A stretch of 37,047 bases of DNA, from NCBI GenBank assembly GCA_035274845.1, contig DATENU010000023.1, positions 1 to 37,047 on the forward strand. Direction: 5' to 3'. Shown here piece after piece: positions 15,722 to 24,464 of the stretch (its first letter is position 1; each line of letters starts with the position of its first letter). The notes under the pieces were generated by a model, which made no database searches, had not been told where the DNA came from, and saw nothing but the letters and a program-made list of their open reading frames with translations. This DNA is from Chthoniobacterales bacterium. Lineage in GTDB: Bacteria; Verrucomicrobiota; Verrucomicrobiia; Chthoniobacterales; UBA10450. The position numbers were made by a program, and so were the translations under genes.

Positions 15722-16663
15722 ATGATCACGAAGGCATTCGTCCTCGGCGCCGGGCTCGGAATGCGGTTGCGACCGCTCACCGAAGATCTGCCCAAGCCGC
15801 TGACCCCAATTTATCAAAAGCCGCTGATCACCTTCGTGCTCGATCACCTGATCTCGATCGGGGTGCGATCGTTCGTGATTAACACGCACCACCGGCCTGA
15901 GCCGTTCGGGGAATTGTTCGCGGAAAGCGCTTACCGCGGCCATCCCGTCGAGCTGGTCCACGAGCCGGAAATTCTCGGGACGGGCGGCGGCATCAAAAAC
16001 GTGGAGCGTTTGTTCCGCGACGAACTCTTTATTTCCTACAGCGGCGACCTGCTCACCGACATCGAGCTTCAGCCATTGCTCGACGAGCATTTCCGGGCCG
16101 GAAACGACGTCACGCTGGCCTTGCGCGAGACGCATCTCGGGAAAGACGTCGCGTTGGAGGGAAACCGCGTTGTCGACATCACCAATCGATATGGCCGGGA
16201 GGGCCGCTACGATTTTGCCGGTATTTGTGTCTGGACGCGTGCGGTTTTCGAGCGGATCCCGCCGGCCCAGCATGTTTCCTATGTTTCGACTCTGATAGAA
16301 TGGATCGGCCAGGGCGGAAAGATCGGCGGGGTGGTCGCGAACGAAGGCGGTTGGTTCAACATCGGCGACCGCCGGGAGTACCTGGATGTGCACCGGACTA
16401 TCGCGAATGAGAATTGGCGGCCGGCCTATGTCCGGGAAGCAGATTGGCCGGCGCGCATTGCGGCAACGGCCAAAATCGATCCAAGCGCGCGGCTTTCAGG
16501 GTTTTATTCCATAGGGGCCGATTGTGTCATTGCCGAGGGGGCCACCATCGAGAACACAATTCTCTGGCCGGGCGCACAAATCGCTTCCCAATCGCAGCTT
16601 CAGGGTTGTATTGTCCGCGCCCGCAAACAGGCCCAGGGAACACTCCGTGACACCGACATCTAA
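15722..16663 (+). CDS. Sugar-1-phosphate nucleotidyltransferase with hexapeptide tail, MurU-like
   Basis: The 313-residue enzyme would join a nucleoside triphosphate to a sugar 1-phosphate. The signature loop is at residues 6-32 (AFVLGAGLGMRLRPLTE, then LPKPLTPIYQKPL). The metal-binding Asp sits in YSGDLLTD (about residue 115). GGWFNIGDRREYLDVH (about 208-223) is the usual closing motif. Residues 240-300 are a short left-handed beta-helix (IDPSARLSGFYSIGADCVI), as in GDP-mannose-type pyrophosphorylases. The next gene overlaps it by 17 bp and is AmgK-like, which points to MurU-like N-acetylmuramate-1-phosphate uridylation. Typical MurU proteins lack the hexapeptide tail, so mannose-1-phosphate guanylyltransferase activity is an alternative. 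Confidence 0.82.
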   Translation: MITKAFVLGAGLGMRLRPLTEDLPKPLTPIYQKPLITFVLDHLISIGVRSFVINTHHRPEPFGELFAESAYRGHPVELVHEPEILGTGGGIKNVERLFRDELFISYSGDLLTDIELQPLLDEHFRAGNDVTLALRETHLGKDVALEGNRVVDITNRYGREGRYDFAGICVWTRAVFERIPPAQHVSYVSTLIEWIGQGGKIGGVVANEGGWFNIGDRREYLDVHRTIANENWRPAYVREADWPARIAATAKIDPSARLSGFYSIGADCVIAEGATIENTILWPGAQIASQSQLQGCIVRARKQAQGTLRDTDI

Positions 16664-17651
16664 AACCAGCGATCTCCTTCTTCGGCAGACGAGGATTCAT
16701 TTTCCGCGTCTGGAAGAGGCGAAGGTCAGGATCACGCCCATCGAGAAAGGGGGCTCGGACCGGAAGTTTTATCGCGTTCGCTGTTCGCCGGAGCAGACGA
16801 TCATTCTCGTTAAATACAATCTCGAGCGTGAAGAGAACCGCCATTACGTGCAGATCGCGGAGTTCCTGGCCGAACATCAAATTCGAGCGCCCAAGATTTA
16901 TTTTCACGATCCCTCGGAGGGCCTGATTTGGATCGAAGATTTGGGCAAAACGGACCTCTGGAGTTATCGCAACGAAAGCTGGCTCGTTCGTCGCGCTTTC
17001 TATGAATCGGCGCTCGACGAGATCGTGAAACTGCACAGCCTGCCGGAGACGGCGATGCAGGCCATTCACCGGAATCTTCCCGCCGGGTTTGACGCCGCGC
17101 TCTATCGCTGGGAGCAGAATTACTTTTTCGAGAATTGTCTCGGCCGTTTTTTCGGCGTGGAGAAACGGCAACTCTCAACGCTGGTTACGCTGCCCGCTCT
17201 CGCCGAGATCGCGGAGAGTCTGGCACAACGTCCGCGCCTCCTGGTGCATCGCGATTTCCAATCGCAGAACATCATCGTCCGCAATGGCCAGGCGCACCTG
17301 ATTGATTTCCAGGGAATGCGGCCCGGGTTGGCCGAATACGACCTGGCTTCGCTGCTCTTCGATCCTTACGTCACTTTTTCGCGGGAGGAATGCGAGGAAT
17401 TGCTGGCGGATTATGAATCGAAGCGCGCCGCCGCCGGCACTCCAGTCGCCGCCGATTCGCGCGCAGTCTTGAGATTGTGCGGGATTCAGCGGCTTATGCA
17501 GGCGCTGGGTGCCTATGGCTTTCTTGGACTCGTGAAAGGCAACAAAGCATTCCTCGATCACATTCCGGCGGCTATGGCCTCGCTCCGGTCGCTCGTCGAC
17601 GAGATTCCGGACCTTGAGAAACTCGGCACGTTGCTAAATCGCCTCGAATAA
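16647..17651 (+). CDS. Phosphotransferase, AmgK-like anomeric sugar kinase
   Basis: I take GTG 16647, which has AGGGAA upstream and overlaps the nucleotidyltransferase stop by 17 bp, so translation is probably coupled. The protein has 334 residues with an aminoglycoside-phosphotransferase (APH) fold. A nucleotide loop GGSDRKFYRV is at about 35-45, and the catalytic loop LVHRDFQSQNIIV is at about 203. The metal-binding segment LIDFQGMRPGLAEYDLASLL follows at about 222-241. The IDFQ and YDLASLL wording is what AmgK-type N-acetylmuramate/N-acetylglucosamine kinases show. The pair could bypass de novo UDP-MurNAc synthesis by recycling cell-wall sugar. The substrate has not been proved by sequence. 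Confidence 0.82.
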   Translation: MTPTSKTSDLLLRQTRIHFPRLEEAKVRITPIEKGGSDRKFYRVRCSPEQTIILVKYNLEREENRHYVQIAEFLAEHQIRAPKIYFHDPSEGLIWIEDLGKTDLWSYRNESWLVRRAFYESALDEIVKLHSLPETAMQAIHRNLPAGFDAALYRWEQNYFFENCLGRFFGVEKRQLSTLVTLPALAEIAESLAQRPRLLVHRDFQSQNIIVRNGQAHLIDFQGMRPGLAEYDLASLLFDPYVTFSREECEELLADYESKRAAAGTPVAADSRAVLRLCGIQRLMQALGAYGFLGLVKGNKAFLDHIPAAMASLRSLVDEIPDLEKLGTLLNRLE

Positions 17652-17686
17652 ACCCCCGCATCGCCGCGGTCGTAGCCGCGAAGCCA

Positions 17687-18595
17687 ATGAACCCCAGAAC
17701 AACAAATACTTCCGACCCATCACGACGCGCCCTCGCGTGGGTTGCCGTCATCGGAAGCACCCTTCCGGAAGTGTTCTGGAAGGAATCGGGACATCGAGTC
17801 TCATTCTCCTTTATCGCGATCGAAACCGTCATTTTGCTGGCGGCCGCGGTGGCGGTCTGCGCTTCTCCGCGAATTCGTGGTCTAAGCCGCTTCCTTTTTG
17901 CGATCGCCGCTCTGAATTTCGCCTGGAGCTTTATTGCGCCCGCCCTTGCGCAAACGAGCTTCGTTCGGGAGCTGTCTGACAACGCCAACTGGGGTGCGCG
18001 CTTCTTCATAGCTCGAGCCTTGACCGTCTCCGGAGCGGTTCTCGTCAGCCTTACTTTGATCGGGAGCGGCCTTACGCGACGCGAATTGTATTTGAATCGG
18101 GGAAATCTCGCCGCCCCGGCGCAGCCGATCGGGTTTCTAGGACTTCGGCAGCCAGTTCCGTGGACTTGGTTTGGCCCCGGCTTGCTCCTGGCCTTTGCTC
18201 TCACGCTGGCCCCCTTTCTCTACTTTACCCTGCACCCGAACTTTGCCGCGAGCGGCCTCATCCTCCGCTTTTTTCCCTGGATGATCGCCGTGTCCGCCCT
18301 CAACGCCGCGAGCGAAGAATACCAATTCCGTAACGTTCTTCTGGCCCATCTGCGAAACGTCTTCTCAGCTCCAGAGGCGGTTCTTCTGACCGCCGTCTAC
18401 TTTGGTCTCGGCCATTATTATGGGCAGCCCTCGGGCCCTCTCGGCGTTTTGATGGCGGGGTTCGCCGGCTGGATTTGGGCCCGGAGCATGATCGAAACCC
18501 GCGGCTTCTTCTGGGCCTTCACCACCCACATGGTGCAGGACATTATCATCTTCGCCTTCCTGGCCATCAGTGCGACGAATCCAGGCGCGTTGTGA
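17687..18595 (+). CDS. CPBP-family intramembrane metalloprotease
   Basis: The 302-residue protein has about eight hydrophobic segments. The CPBP (Abi) motifs appear in order: NAASEEYQFRNVLLAHL (the EExxxR motif, about residues 205-221), FGLGHYYGQ (the FxxxH motif, about 243-251) and a final His in TTHMVQD (about 284). These Glu and His residues form the metal site inside the membrane. Members process prenylated proteins, bacteriocins or anti-sigma factors; the target here is unknown. The gene follows the kinase by 35 bp and is directly followed by a small exported protein gene, so it may share their transcript. Confidence 0.85.
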   Translation: MNPRTTNTSDPSRRALAWVAVIGSTLPEVFWKESGHRVSFSFIAIETVILLAAAVAVCASPRIRGLSRFLFAIAALNFAWSFIAPALAQTSFVRELSDNANWGARFFIARALTVSGAVLVSLTLIGSGLTRRELYLNRGNLAAPAQPIGFLGLRQPVPWTWFGPGLLLAFALTLAPFLYFTLHPNFAASGLILRFFPWMIAVSALNAASEEYQFRNVLLAHLRNVFSAPEAVLLTAVYFGLGHYYGQPSGPLGVLMAGFAGWIWARSMIETRGFFWAFTTHMVQDIIIFAFLAISATNPGAL

Positions 18596-18628
18596 ATGCG
18601 GGCGAGTCTGATGCGTCAAACTCTCCGT

Positions 18629-19024
18629 ATGAAGAATTCCATTTTGATCGCACTCCTGGCGGTCTCGGCTTTCGGGACCTTCAATTCAGCTCAGGCGTAT
18701 GAGCGACGGAACGAACCCATTGTTCGCGACCAACGCCGCGAAAACCGCGAATCCGATTTTCGCCAGCTTCGAGCGGAGCTGTATCAACTAAACATCATGT
18801 TTTCCCGGGTGGACGCGCACCTCTCCTACGGGTCCTACCGCGGCGGCAATCAGCTTCGCTGGAAGTATTCGCGTCTTTTGCGCGAGCGGGACCGTTTGAA
18901 TTACGAGCTGGGTCGCCGGCCGCTCGACCGGCTCCGCCTCCATGCCCAGATCGACCGTCTGCGGGAGGACCTGCGGGAGCTCGAGGTTCGGCTCCGCTTT
19001 CATCCGCGCCACTACTACCGGTAA
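18629..19024 (+). CDS. Small exported arginine-rich hypothetical protein
   Basis: From ATG 18629 the protein has 131 residues and opens with a textbook signal peptide (MKNSILIALLAVSAFGTF, cleavage after NSAQA). In-frame ATGs at 18596 and 18611 would add 11 or 6 residues; 18596 directly follows the CPBP stop codon, so it remains possible. The mature part is very rich in Arg, Leu and Tyr, with coiled-coil-like spacing (RQLRAELYQLNIMF, RLREDLRELEVRLR), and is strongly basic. I recognise no family. A periplasmic helical protein that binds something acidic is only a guess. Confidence 0.7.
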   Translation: MKNSILIALLAVSAFGTFNSAQAYERRNEPIVRDQRRENRESDFRQLRAELYQLNIMFSRVDAHLSYGSYRGGNQLRWKYSRLLRERDRLNYELGRRPLDRLRLHAQIDRLREDLRELEVRLRFHPRHYYR

Positions 19025-19074
19025 TTGATAGCCCCAGTATTGTCCGGCCCGCGCAATCATGATGAGATTGCGCC

Positions 19075-20661
19075 GTGGAATCGGAGACCGAGGTCTTGAT
19101 TGCCGGTGCCGGGCCAGTCGGCCTGGCGCTGGGGCTCGAGTTGCAGCGGTTTGGTATTCGCTTTCGGATCGTCGAAAAAAAGGCGGGGCGTTCGAAGACC
19201 TCAAAGGCGCTGGGGCTCCAGCCACGGGTCTCGGAGGTTTTCGCCATCCTCGGGATCAAAGCGGAATTCAATGCTCGCGGCTTCGGCGACATTCGGGCCG
19301 TCAATTTTCATTCTGGCGGGAGGACACTGCTCCGGATCGCCTTGCGGCCGCCAGTCGACCAGGCGGGTCGCGATGCCTGCCAGCCGCAATTGCTCATTAT
19401 TCCGCAAAGTGAAACAGAGGAAATTCTGGAGCGCACGCTGGCCTCGCGAGGCAATCTCGTGGAACGGCGTCGGGAGCTGGTCGAATTCGTGCAGGGCCGC
19501 GATCGCGTTCGCGCACTTGTTCGTTCCGAAACCGGCGGTGCCGAGACGGTGGTCGCTCAGTTTCTCGTGAGCTGCGAAGGCGCGCACAGCGTTGTTCGTA
19601 AACAAGCCGGGTTTTCGTTCGCCGGAACTACGATGCCTATGCGCTTTCTCCTCGCCGACGTAGCGATCGACTGGGACCGGGCCGAAAACGAAGTCCAGGT
19701 CTGGTTTCACCGGGATGGGGTCATGGGCGCGTTGCCTTTCGGCGGGCAGAGATGGCGGCTGATCATTGAGTGCGCCCCGGAACCAGCTGCAGAACCGCAG
19801 GAAGTGACATTGTCTCTGGTCCAGCGGCTCTTGGCCGAGCGGGTGGGGGCGGATATCGGCCTCCGCGATCCGCTGTGGCTAAGCGATTTTCGAATCAATG
19901 CGCGGATGGTAGATCGCTTTCGCGATCGGAGGATTTTTGTCGCGGGCGATGCCGCGCATATTCACAGCCCGCTCGGTGGACAAGGCATTGCCACTGGTAT
20001 CCAGGACGCCAGCAACCTGGCCTGGAAACTGGCGGCCGTTTTGCGTGATGGCGCGCCCGATTCGCTCCTCGACACTTACGAAGAGGAACGGAAACCGATT
20101 GCGCGCGCGGTGCTTCGCGGAACTACCGCCGCTTCTCGTCTGGTTTTTGGGATGAATCCGATCCTGCGCTTCGTCCGCGAGCGAATGGTGTTTCCCATTC
20201 TCGGCACTGCGTTCGTCCAGCGCCGCTTGTTCAGGAGGGTGTCGCAACTTGAACTACGATATCGAGGCAGACTCACCGAACTTTCGAGCGGCGCGGATTT
20301 CATTCGTGCCGGCGAACGCGCGCCCGACATCATTTTTCGGAACAAAGGCCGAAACATTTCGCTCTTCGACTTACTCGGGGAATTTGGACTGATTGCCTTG
20401 CTCGGGCTGGGTGAAACCAGCGAATATCTCGTCAAGTCCCTGGCGGCGTTGCGCATTCGCTCCTTCATCGTGGCCCCCGGACATGTCGAAGACGTCCACG
20501 CCGATTTTGCCCGGCTTTACGGCGCGCAAGGCCCGTTTCTCTGTCTGATCCGGCCCGACGGCCATGTAGGTTTGTTCCAGTGCCCGGCGGACGCGCATTC
20601 GCTTGCCCTTTACTTGAAAAAGATCCGGGCAGCCGAGCTCGTCGAGAAAGCCTTCGCGTAG
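19075..20661 (+). CDS. FAD-dependent monooxygenase, PheA/TfdB (flavin hydroxylase) family
   Basis: This 528-residue protein starts at GTG 19075. The FAD-binding dinucleotide motif is in VLIAGAGPVGLALGLEL (residues 7-23). The second FAD contact is VAGDAAHIHSPLGGQGIATG (about 289-308). The C-terminal 120 residues form the thioredoxin-like domain of the phenol hydroxylase branch and include CLIRPDGHVGLFQ. Such enzymes hydroxylate aromatic or polyketide rings using NADPH and oxygen. No pathway genes surround it, so the substrate cannot be inferred. It converges with the MBL-fold hydrolase, with only 9 bp between the stop codons. Confidence 0.9.
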   Translation: MESETEVLIAGAGPVGLALGLELQRFGIRFRIVEKKAGRSKTSKALGLQPRVSEVFAILGIKAEFNARGFGDIRAVNFHSGGRTLLRIALRPPVDQAGRDACQPQLLIIPQSETEEILERTLASRGNLVERRRELVEFVQGRDRVRALVRSETGGAETVVAQFLVSCEGAHSVVRKQAGFSFAGTTMPMRFLLADVAIDWDRAENEVQVWFHRDGVMGALPFGGQRWRLIIECAPEPAAEPQEVTLSLVQRLLAERVGADIGLRDPLWLSDFRINARMVDRFRDRRIFVAGDAAHIHSPLGGQGIATGIQDASNLAWKLAAVLRDGAPDSLLDTYEEERKPIARAVLRGTTAASRLVFGMNPILRFVRERMVFPILGTAFVQRRLFRRVSQLELRYRGRLTELSSGADFIRAGERAPDIIFRNKGRNISLFDLLGEFGLIALLGLGETSEYLVKSLAALRIRSFIVAPGHVEDVHADFARLYGAQGPFLCLIRPDGHVGLFQCPADAHSLALYLKKIRAAELVEKAFA

Positions 20662-20670
20662 CTTCTTGTG

Positions 20671-21282
20671 TTATCGCACAAAGGGGTTCGTTCTTCGCTC
20701 GGTCCCGATCGTCGTCGGCGGTCCGTGGCCGGGCAGGACCGTGACCTCATCGCCAAGGGGATAAAGTTTTTCCCTGATCCCGCTGAACAGAAGATCTTCG
20801 TCACCGCCCGGCAGATCCCAGCGCCCAACTCCGCTCGCAAACAAGACGTCTCCGCCGATCAGGAGTTTACCTTCCCGAGAGAAAAAGCAGAGGCTCCCCG
20901 GGCAATGTCCCGGCACTTCCAGCACTTCCATCTCGAGACCGAGAAAATTGCGGGCGGGGGTGGCTTCGATCAGGAAATCCGGGCTCACCGGCTCGATTTC
21001 CAGCTTGAACCCGAAGCTCCGAAAGAAATCGGGATCGGAAATCATGGGCGCGGTTTCGGCATGGCAGCCGAGCTGGCAATCAAAGCGCTGCTTGATTTTC
21101 GAGACGTCCGGGATGTGATCGTAATGGCCGTGGGTAAGCAGAAGCAGTTTCGGGGTTAAACCCTTTGAAACGAGCCAGTCGCAGGCGCCATCCGGCGCGT
21201 CGAACAGGATGGGTCCCTCCGGCGCCTGGATCAGGTAACAATTGGTTTCAAAAATCCCGCCACAGAAGGTTTCGTATTGCAT
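20671..21282 (-). CDS. MBL-fold metallohydrolase, glyoxalase II-like
   Basis: I take ATG 21282, giving 203 residues; the open frame upstream runs through a palindromic repeat and is not protein-like. The zinc motif LLTHGHYDHIPD (HxHxDH, about residues 48-59) is intact. Further ligands lie in EVPGHCPGSLCFF (about 131-143), GGDVLFASGVGRWDLPGGD and VLPGHGPPTTIG. This is the glyoxalase II-like or thioester hydrolase group. The substrate, perhaps a glutathione or other thioester, is unknown. There is no signal peptide, so it acts in the cytoplasm. Confidence 0.88.
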   Translation of the reverse strand: MQYETFCGGIFETNCYLIQAPEGPILFDAPDGACDWLVSKGLTPKLLLLTHGHYDHIPDVSKIKQRFDCQLGCHAETAPMISDPDFFRSFGFKLEIEPVSPDFLIEATPARNFLGLEMEVLEVPGHCPGSLCFFSREGKLLIGGDVLFASGVGRWDLPGGDEDLLFSGIREKLYPLGDEVTVLPGHGPPTTIGTERRTNPFVR

Positions 21283-21293
21283 CGTCGACCCAC

Positions 21294-21367
21294 TGTAGCC
21301 GGGGTCGGCGACCCCGGCCATTGCAGGTTCGAATTTGGGCCAGACCGGGCCGCATTGCCTGGCTACA
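21294..21367. repeat. Palindrome upstream of the MBL-fold gene
   Basis: A perfect 21-bp palindrome (GCCGGGGTC-GGC-GACCCCGGC, 21298-21318) sits in an outer pair TGTAGCC...GGCTACA (21294-21367). It lies at the 5' end of the MBL gene, unlike most of the other palindromes here, and within the 250-bp gap shared with the protease gene. Confidence 0.65.
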
Positions 21368-21533
21368 ACCCTGGTCCCGCAGGGAATGAAAGCTGCGTGC
21401 AAAAGCGCCACGCGCCGCTCGTTTTGAATGTTCCAGCGTGACAAGTGTCTCACTACCTACAAATGATCTTCACCCTCGTGGTTTCCTTGCGTTCAGCCCG
21501 GATTCTGCGACTTTCCAAAACCTCTTTTTCCGA

Positions 21534-23732
21534 ATGAAGCCTTCTATCCGCTCACTTTTGGCCCTGCCCTTCCTCTTTTTTGCCCTGGTGGTGACGGCAG
21601 CGCCCGTGCAGGCGAAGTCGGACCTGGGCAGCGTGACCAACTCGGTGGGCCGCCTCCTCGAGGAGGGTCACTACACTCACCAGCCGCTCAACGACGAGAT
21701 TTCGAAGAAGTTCCTGAAGACCTATCTGGAGCTGCTCGATTTCAGTCACCTCTTCTTTACTCAGCAGGACGTGGATGCGATGACCGCGAAGTACGGCACC
21801 TCCCTGGACGATGACGTTTTGCTGCAAAACGTGAAGCCGGCCTACGAAATCTACGATCTCTATCTCAAGCGGGTGGACGACCGGGTGGCCAAAATCAAGC
21901 AGCAGCTCGAAAAGCCTTTCGATTTCAAGAGCAATGCGACGATCGAATTGAGCCGCCAAAAAGCCCCCTGGCCGAAAGACGAGGCGGAAGCGGATGCAGT
22001 CTGGCGCGGCCGGATCGCCAGCGAACTGCTTCAGGAACATCTCAGCGAACATCCGATCGAACCGGGACCTAAATTGGTCGCCCGTCGTTACGACCGGCTC
22101 AGCCGCAGTGTCCACGAGCAGGACAGGGACGAACAGGTGAAGCTCTTTTTGGACGCGCTCGCCCAGACCTACGACCCGCACTCGGAGTATTTGAGCAAAG
22201 CGGACCTCAAGAATTTCAGCATCAACATGGGACTCTCCCTGGTTGGTATCGGCGCCATGCTTCGCACTGAAGACGGCTACGCCAAGATCGAAAGTCTGGT
22301 GCCCGGCGGCCCGGCGCAGACGGACGGCCGTTTGAAGGTGGGCGACCGGATTACGGCGGTGGCCCAGGGTCCGGCAGAATTCAACGACGTGCGCGACATG
22401 CGCCTTGATAAGGTGGTCGAGCAGATTCGAGGCAAAAAGGGCACCAAGGTTCGGCTCCTCGTGATTCCGGCTGACGCGCCTGATCCGTCAAAGCGCAAAA
22501 CGGTCGAGCTCGTCCGCGACGAGATTAAGCTGAAAGACCAGGAAGCTCGCGCCGACGTCATCATCAAGAAGGACGAGAACGGCGAGCCAGTAAAACTCGG
22601 TTGGATCACGCTTCCCTCGTTCTACGCCGACATGGACAAGCACCAGAAAAGCACCACCAAGGATGTGCTCGCGCTCCTGAAGCGGCTGAAGAAGGAGAAC
22701 ATCGCCGGACTCGTGGTTGATCTTCGCCGAAATGGCGGGGGCTCGCTCGAAGAAGCGATCGCCCTGACCGGCCTCTTTCTGAAATCGGGCCCGATCGTCC
22801 AGACCAAAGGTTCGAATGGCAATATCGTAGTCTCGAGCGACCCCGATCCCGGAATCGCTTATTCCGGGCCAATGATCGTCCTGACCAGTCGGCAAAGCGC
22901 GTCGGCGAGTGAAATTTTTGCCGCCGCTCTCCAGGATTATGGACGCGCCCTGATCGTGGGTGACAAGAACACCTTCGGCAAAGGCACCGTGCAAACCATT
23001 CTCGAGATTGGCCGGTTCACCTCCTTGCTCGGCAGCCGGTCCCAGGAAGACGGCGCCTTGAAGCTGACCATCCAGAAGTTTTATCGCGTAGCGGGCGGTT
23101 CGACGCAGCTTCACGGAGTCACCTCGGATATTGTTCTGCCGAGCCTGAGCGACCTGCCGGAATTTGGTGAGGGCGCGCTCAAGAATTGCCTGCCGTATGA
23201 TGAAGTGCCCAAGGCGCGCTTCACGAAATGGACGGACACGCGCGGCCTCTTCGTCGACGAACTCAAACGCCGCTCGGAAGCGCGCGTCCAGGCCGATCCC
23301 GAATTCCGCTACGTCATGGAAGACATGGAGCGGCTTCGCAAACGCCTCGATGAAAACCGGATTTCGCTGAATGAAGACGTCCGGCGCGTTGAGTTGAATG
23401 AAGACAAGGTTCGCAAGGAAACGCGGTCGAAAGAACGCCTGGCTCGCCATGTCGAAGACATGCAAATGATTCGACTCACCCTCGACAACGTAGATAAGCC
23501 GAATATTCAGCCGATCCTTTTCCCGGGAAAATTGGCCGCTAGCAAGAAGGGCGGAGCCAAGGTCGCACCGGAAGCCGCGACGGATTCCGATTCAGATTCC
23601 GCCGGCACAGATGACGGCAAGGATCCCGCGATCGATCCCGAGCGGGACGAGACCCTGAATATTCTCAATGACCTGGTCGACTTGAATCGCGGCCCGACCA
23701 CCGCGAGCACGACCACCAAGACCGCTCCGTAG
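21534..23732 (+). CDS. prc: Tail-specific (C-terminal processing) protease, S41 family
   Basis: I take ATG 21534 because a signal peptide follows at once (LLALPFLFFALVVTAAPVQA, cleavage near residue 27). The 732-residue protein has the Prc layout: a helical N-terminal domain (35-225), a PDZ domain (about 235-330) and the S41 peptidase. The Ser in RQSASASEIFAA (Ser457) and the Lys in FGKGTVQ (Lys483) align with the Ser-Lys pair of E. coli Prc. A DUF3340-like C-terminal domain follows, ending in a low-complexity acidic and Thr-rich tail. It degrades or trims periplasmic proteins and controls peptidoglycan hydrolases in other bacteria. The L,D-transpeptidase gene converges on it. Confidence 0.92.
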   Translation: MKPSIRSLLALPFLFFALVVTAAPVQAKSDLGSVTNSVGRLLEEGHYTHQPLNDEISKKFLKTYLELLDFSHLFFTQQDVDAMTAKYGTSLDDDVLLQNVKPAYEIYDLYLKRVDDRVAKIKQQLEKPFDFKSNATIELSRQKAPWPKDEAEADAVWRGRIASELLQEHLSEHPIEPGPKLVARRYDRLSRSVHEQDRDEQVKLFLDALAQTYDPHSEYLSKADLKNFSINMGLSLVGIGAMLRTEDGYAKIESLVPGGPAQTDGRLKVGDRITAVAQGPAEFNDVRDMRLDKVVEQIRGKKGTKVRLLVIPADAPDPSKRKTVELVRDEIKLKDQEARADVIIKKDENGEPVKLGWITLPSFYADMDKHQKSTTKDVLALLKRLKKENIAGLVVDLRRNGGGSLEEAIALTGLFLKSGPIVQTKGSNGNIVVSSDPDPGIAYSGPMIVLTSRQSASASEIFAAALQDYGRALIVGDKNTFGKGTVQTILEIGRFTSLLGSRSQEDGALKLTIQKFYRVAGGSTQLHGVTSDIVLPSLSDLPEFGEGALKNCLPYDEVPKARFTKWTDTRGLFVDELKRRSEARVQADPEFRYVMEDMERLRKRLDENRISLNEDVRRVELNEDKVRKETRSKERLARHVEDMQMIRLTLDNVDKPNIQPILFPGKLAASKKGGAKVAPEAATDSDSDSAGTDDGKDPAIDPERDETLNILNDLVDLNRGPTTASTTTKTAP

Positions 23733-23755
23733 TCAGGCGGGACTCGCAATTACCT

Positions 23756-23770
23756 CCCGCTGCGAGCGGG
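23756..23770. terminator. Short hairpin between convergent prc and YkuD genes
   Basis: CCCGCT-GCG-AGCGGG forms a perfect 6-bp GC stem with a 3-nt loop, 24 bp after the protease stop codon. There is no T-run in either direction, so it is only a weak terminator candidate. Confidence 0.35.
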
Positions 23771-23791
23771 CATCACCGACGCCCCGCCGCA

Positions 23792-24400
23792 CTAATTGTC
23801 CCAAGGGGACCGGGGCGGTGGCGGAGCCGAGAATCGCGGCCGCATTGGGCGCTGATACAACGGCCGGGCTGGTTGCGGACCGTAACGAAAATATTCGCGA
23901 GTCTGCGGCGTCCGGCCAAAGACGTTTACTGGAGTCCCGACTTCTACGGCGTTGAAAAAGAAGATCGCGTTTTGTTCCGGCATTCGGATGCAGCCGTGCG
24001 ACGCCGGATAGCCAGGTAAATATCCGGCATGCATTCCCGTGGCTCCGTGGAAACGCATGAAATAACGCATCGGGGCCGGAAGAAATTTCCCGCCGCGGGG
24101 AACCGCCATGTCGGCATCCGCATCCGTGACGACGGTGCGGCCATTGCGATCGATGATCTGGCCATAGAGCGAGGAGAAGTGGTTACGCTCCTTCTCGATG
24201 ATTTTGAATGAACCGGTTTCCGTCAGATGTCCGGAGCGGCCACTCGAGATCTCACTGGCGAGAACGATGCGCCGGCCACGAATCAGATACGCCGTCTGCC
24301 GCTCCAGATCGATCTCGACCGAGTACGGTGACTGCGCGACAACGGTTTGCGCAGCGGCAAGAATAAACCCGCAAAGAGAAATCCCAGTTCTCCAACCCAT
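23792..24400 (-). CDS. L,D-transpeptidase (YkuD domain)
   Basis: The 202-residue protein has a signal peptide (residues 1-22, cleavage after VVA) and then one YkuD domain (about 25-160). The catalytic region reads GMHAGYLPGYPASHGCIRMP. His124 and the SHGCIR motif with Cys137 and Arg139 are all present, so it should be active. It cross-links peptidoglycan stem peptides (3-3 links) or attaches proteins to them in the periplasm. The tail (165-202) is rich in Pro, Arg and Phe and low in complexity, perhaps a wall-binding segment. It converges on prc. Confidence 0.9.
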   Translation of the reverse strand: MGWRTGISLCGFILAAAQTVVAQSPYSVEIDLERQTAYLIRGRRIVLASEISSGRSGHLTETGSFKIIEKERNHFSSLYGQIIDRNGRTVVTDADADMAVPRGGKFLPAPMRYFMRFHGATGMHAGYLPGYPASHGCIRMPEQNAIFFFNAVEVGTPVNVFGRTPQTREYFRYGPQPARPLYQRPMRPRFSAPPPPRSPWDN

Positions 24401-24464
24401 GCGAGATCTTGGACGGCGACACCCGGGAAGAATTCAAGAATTCCGGCTAAGTCCGATTCGCCAA

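Noticed and set aside
15674..16393. Long upstream extension of the PH-domain frame
   Set aside because: It lies antisense across the nucleotidyltransferase gene. The signature start of that enzyme on the other strand takes precedence.
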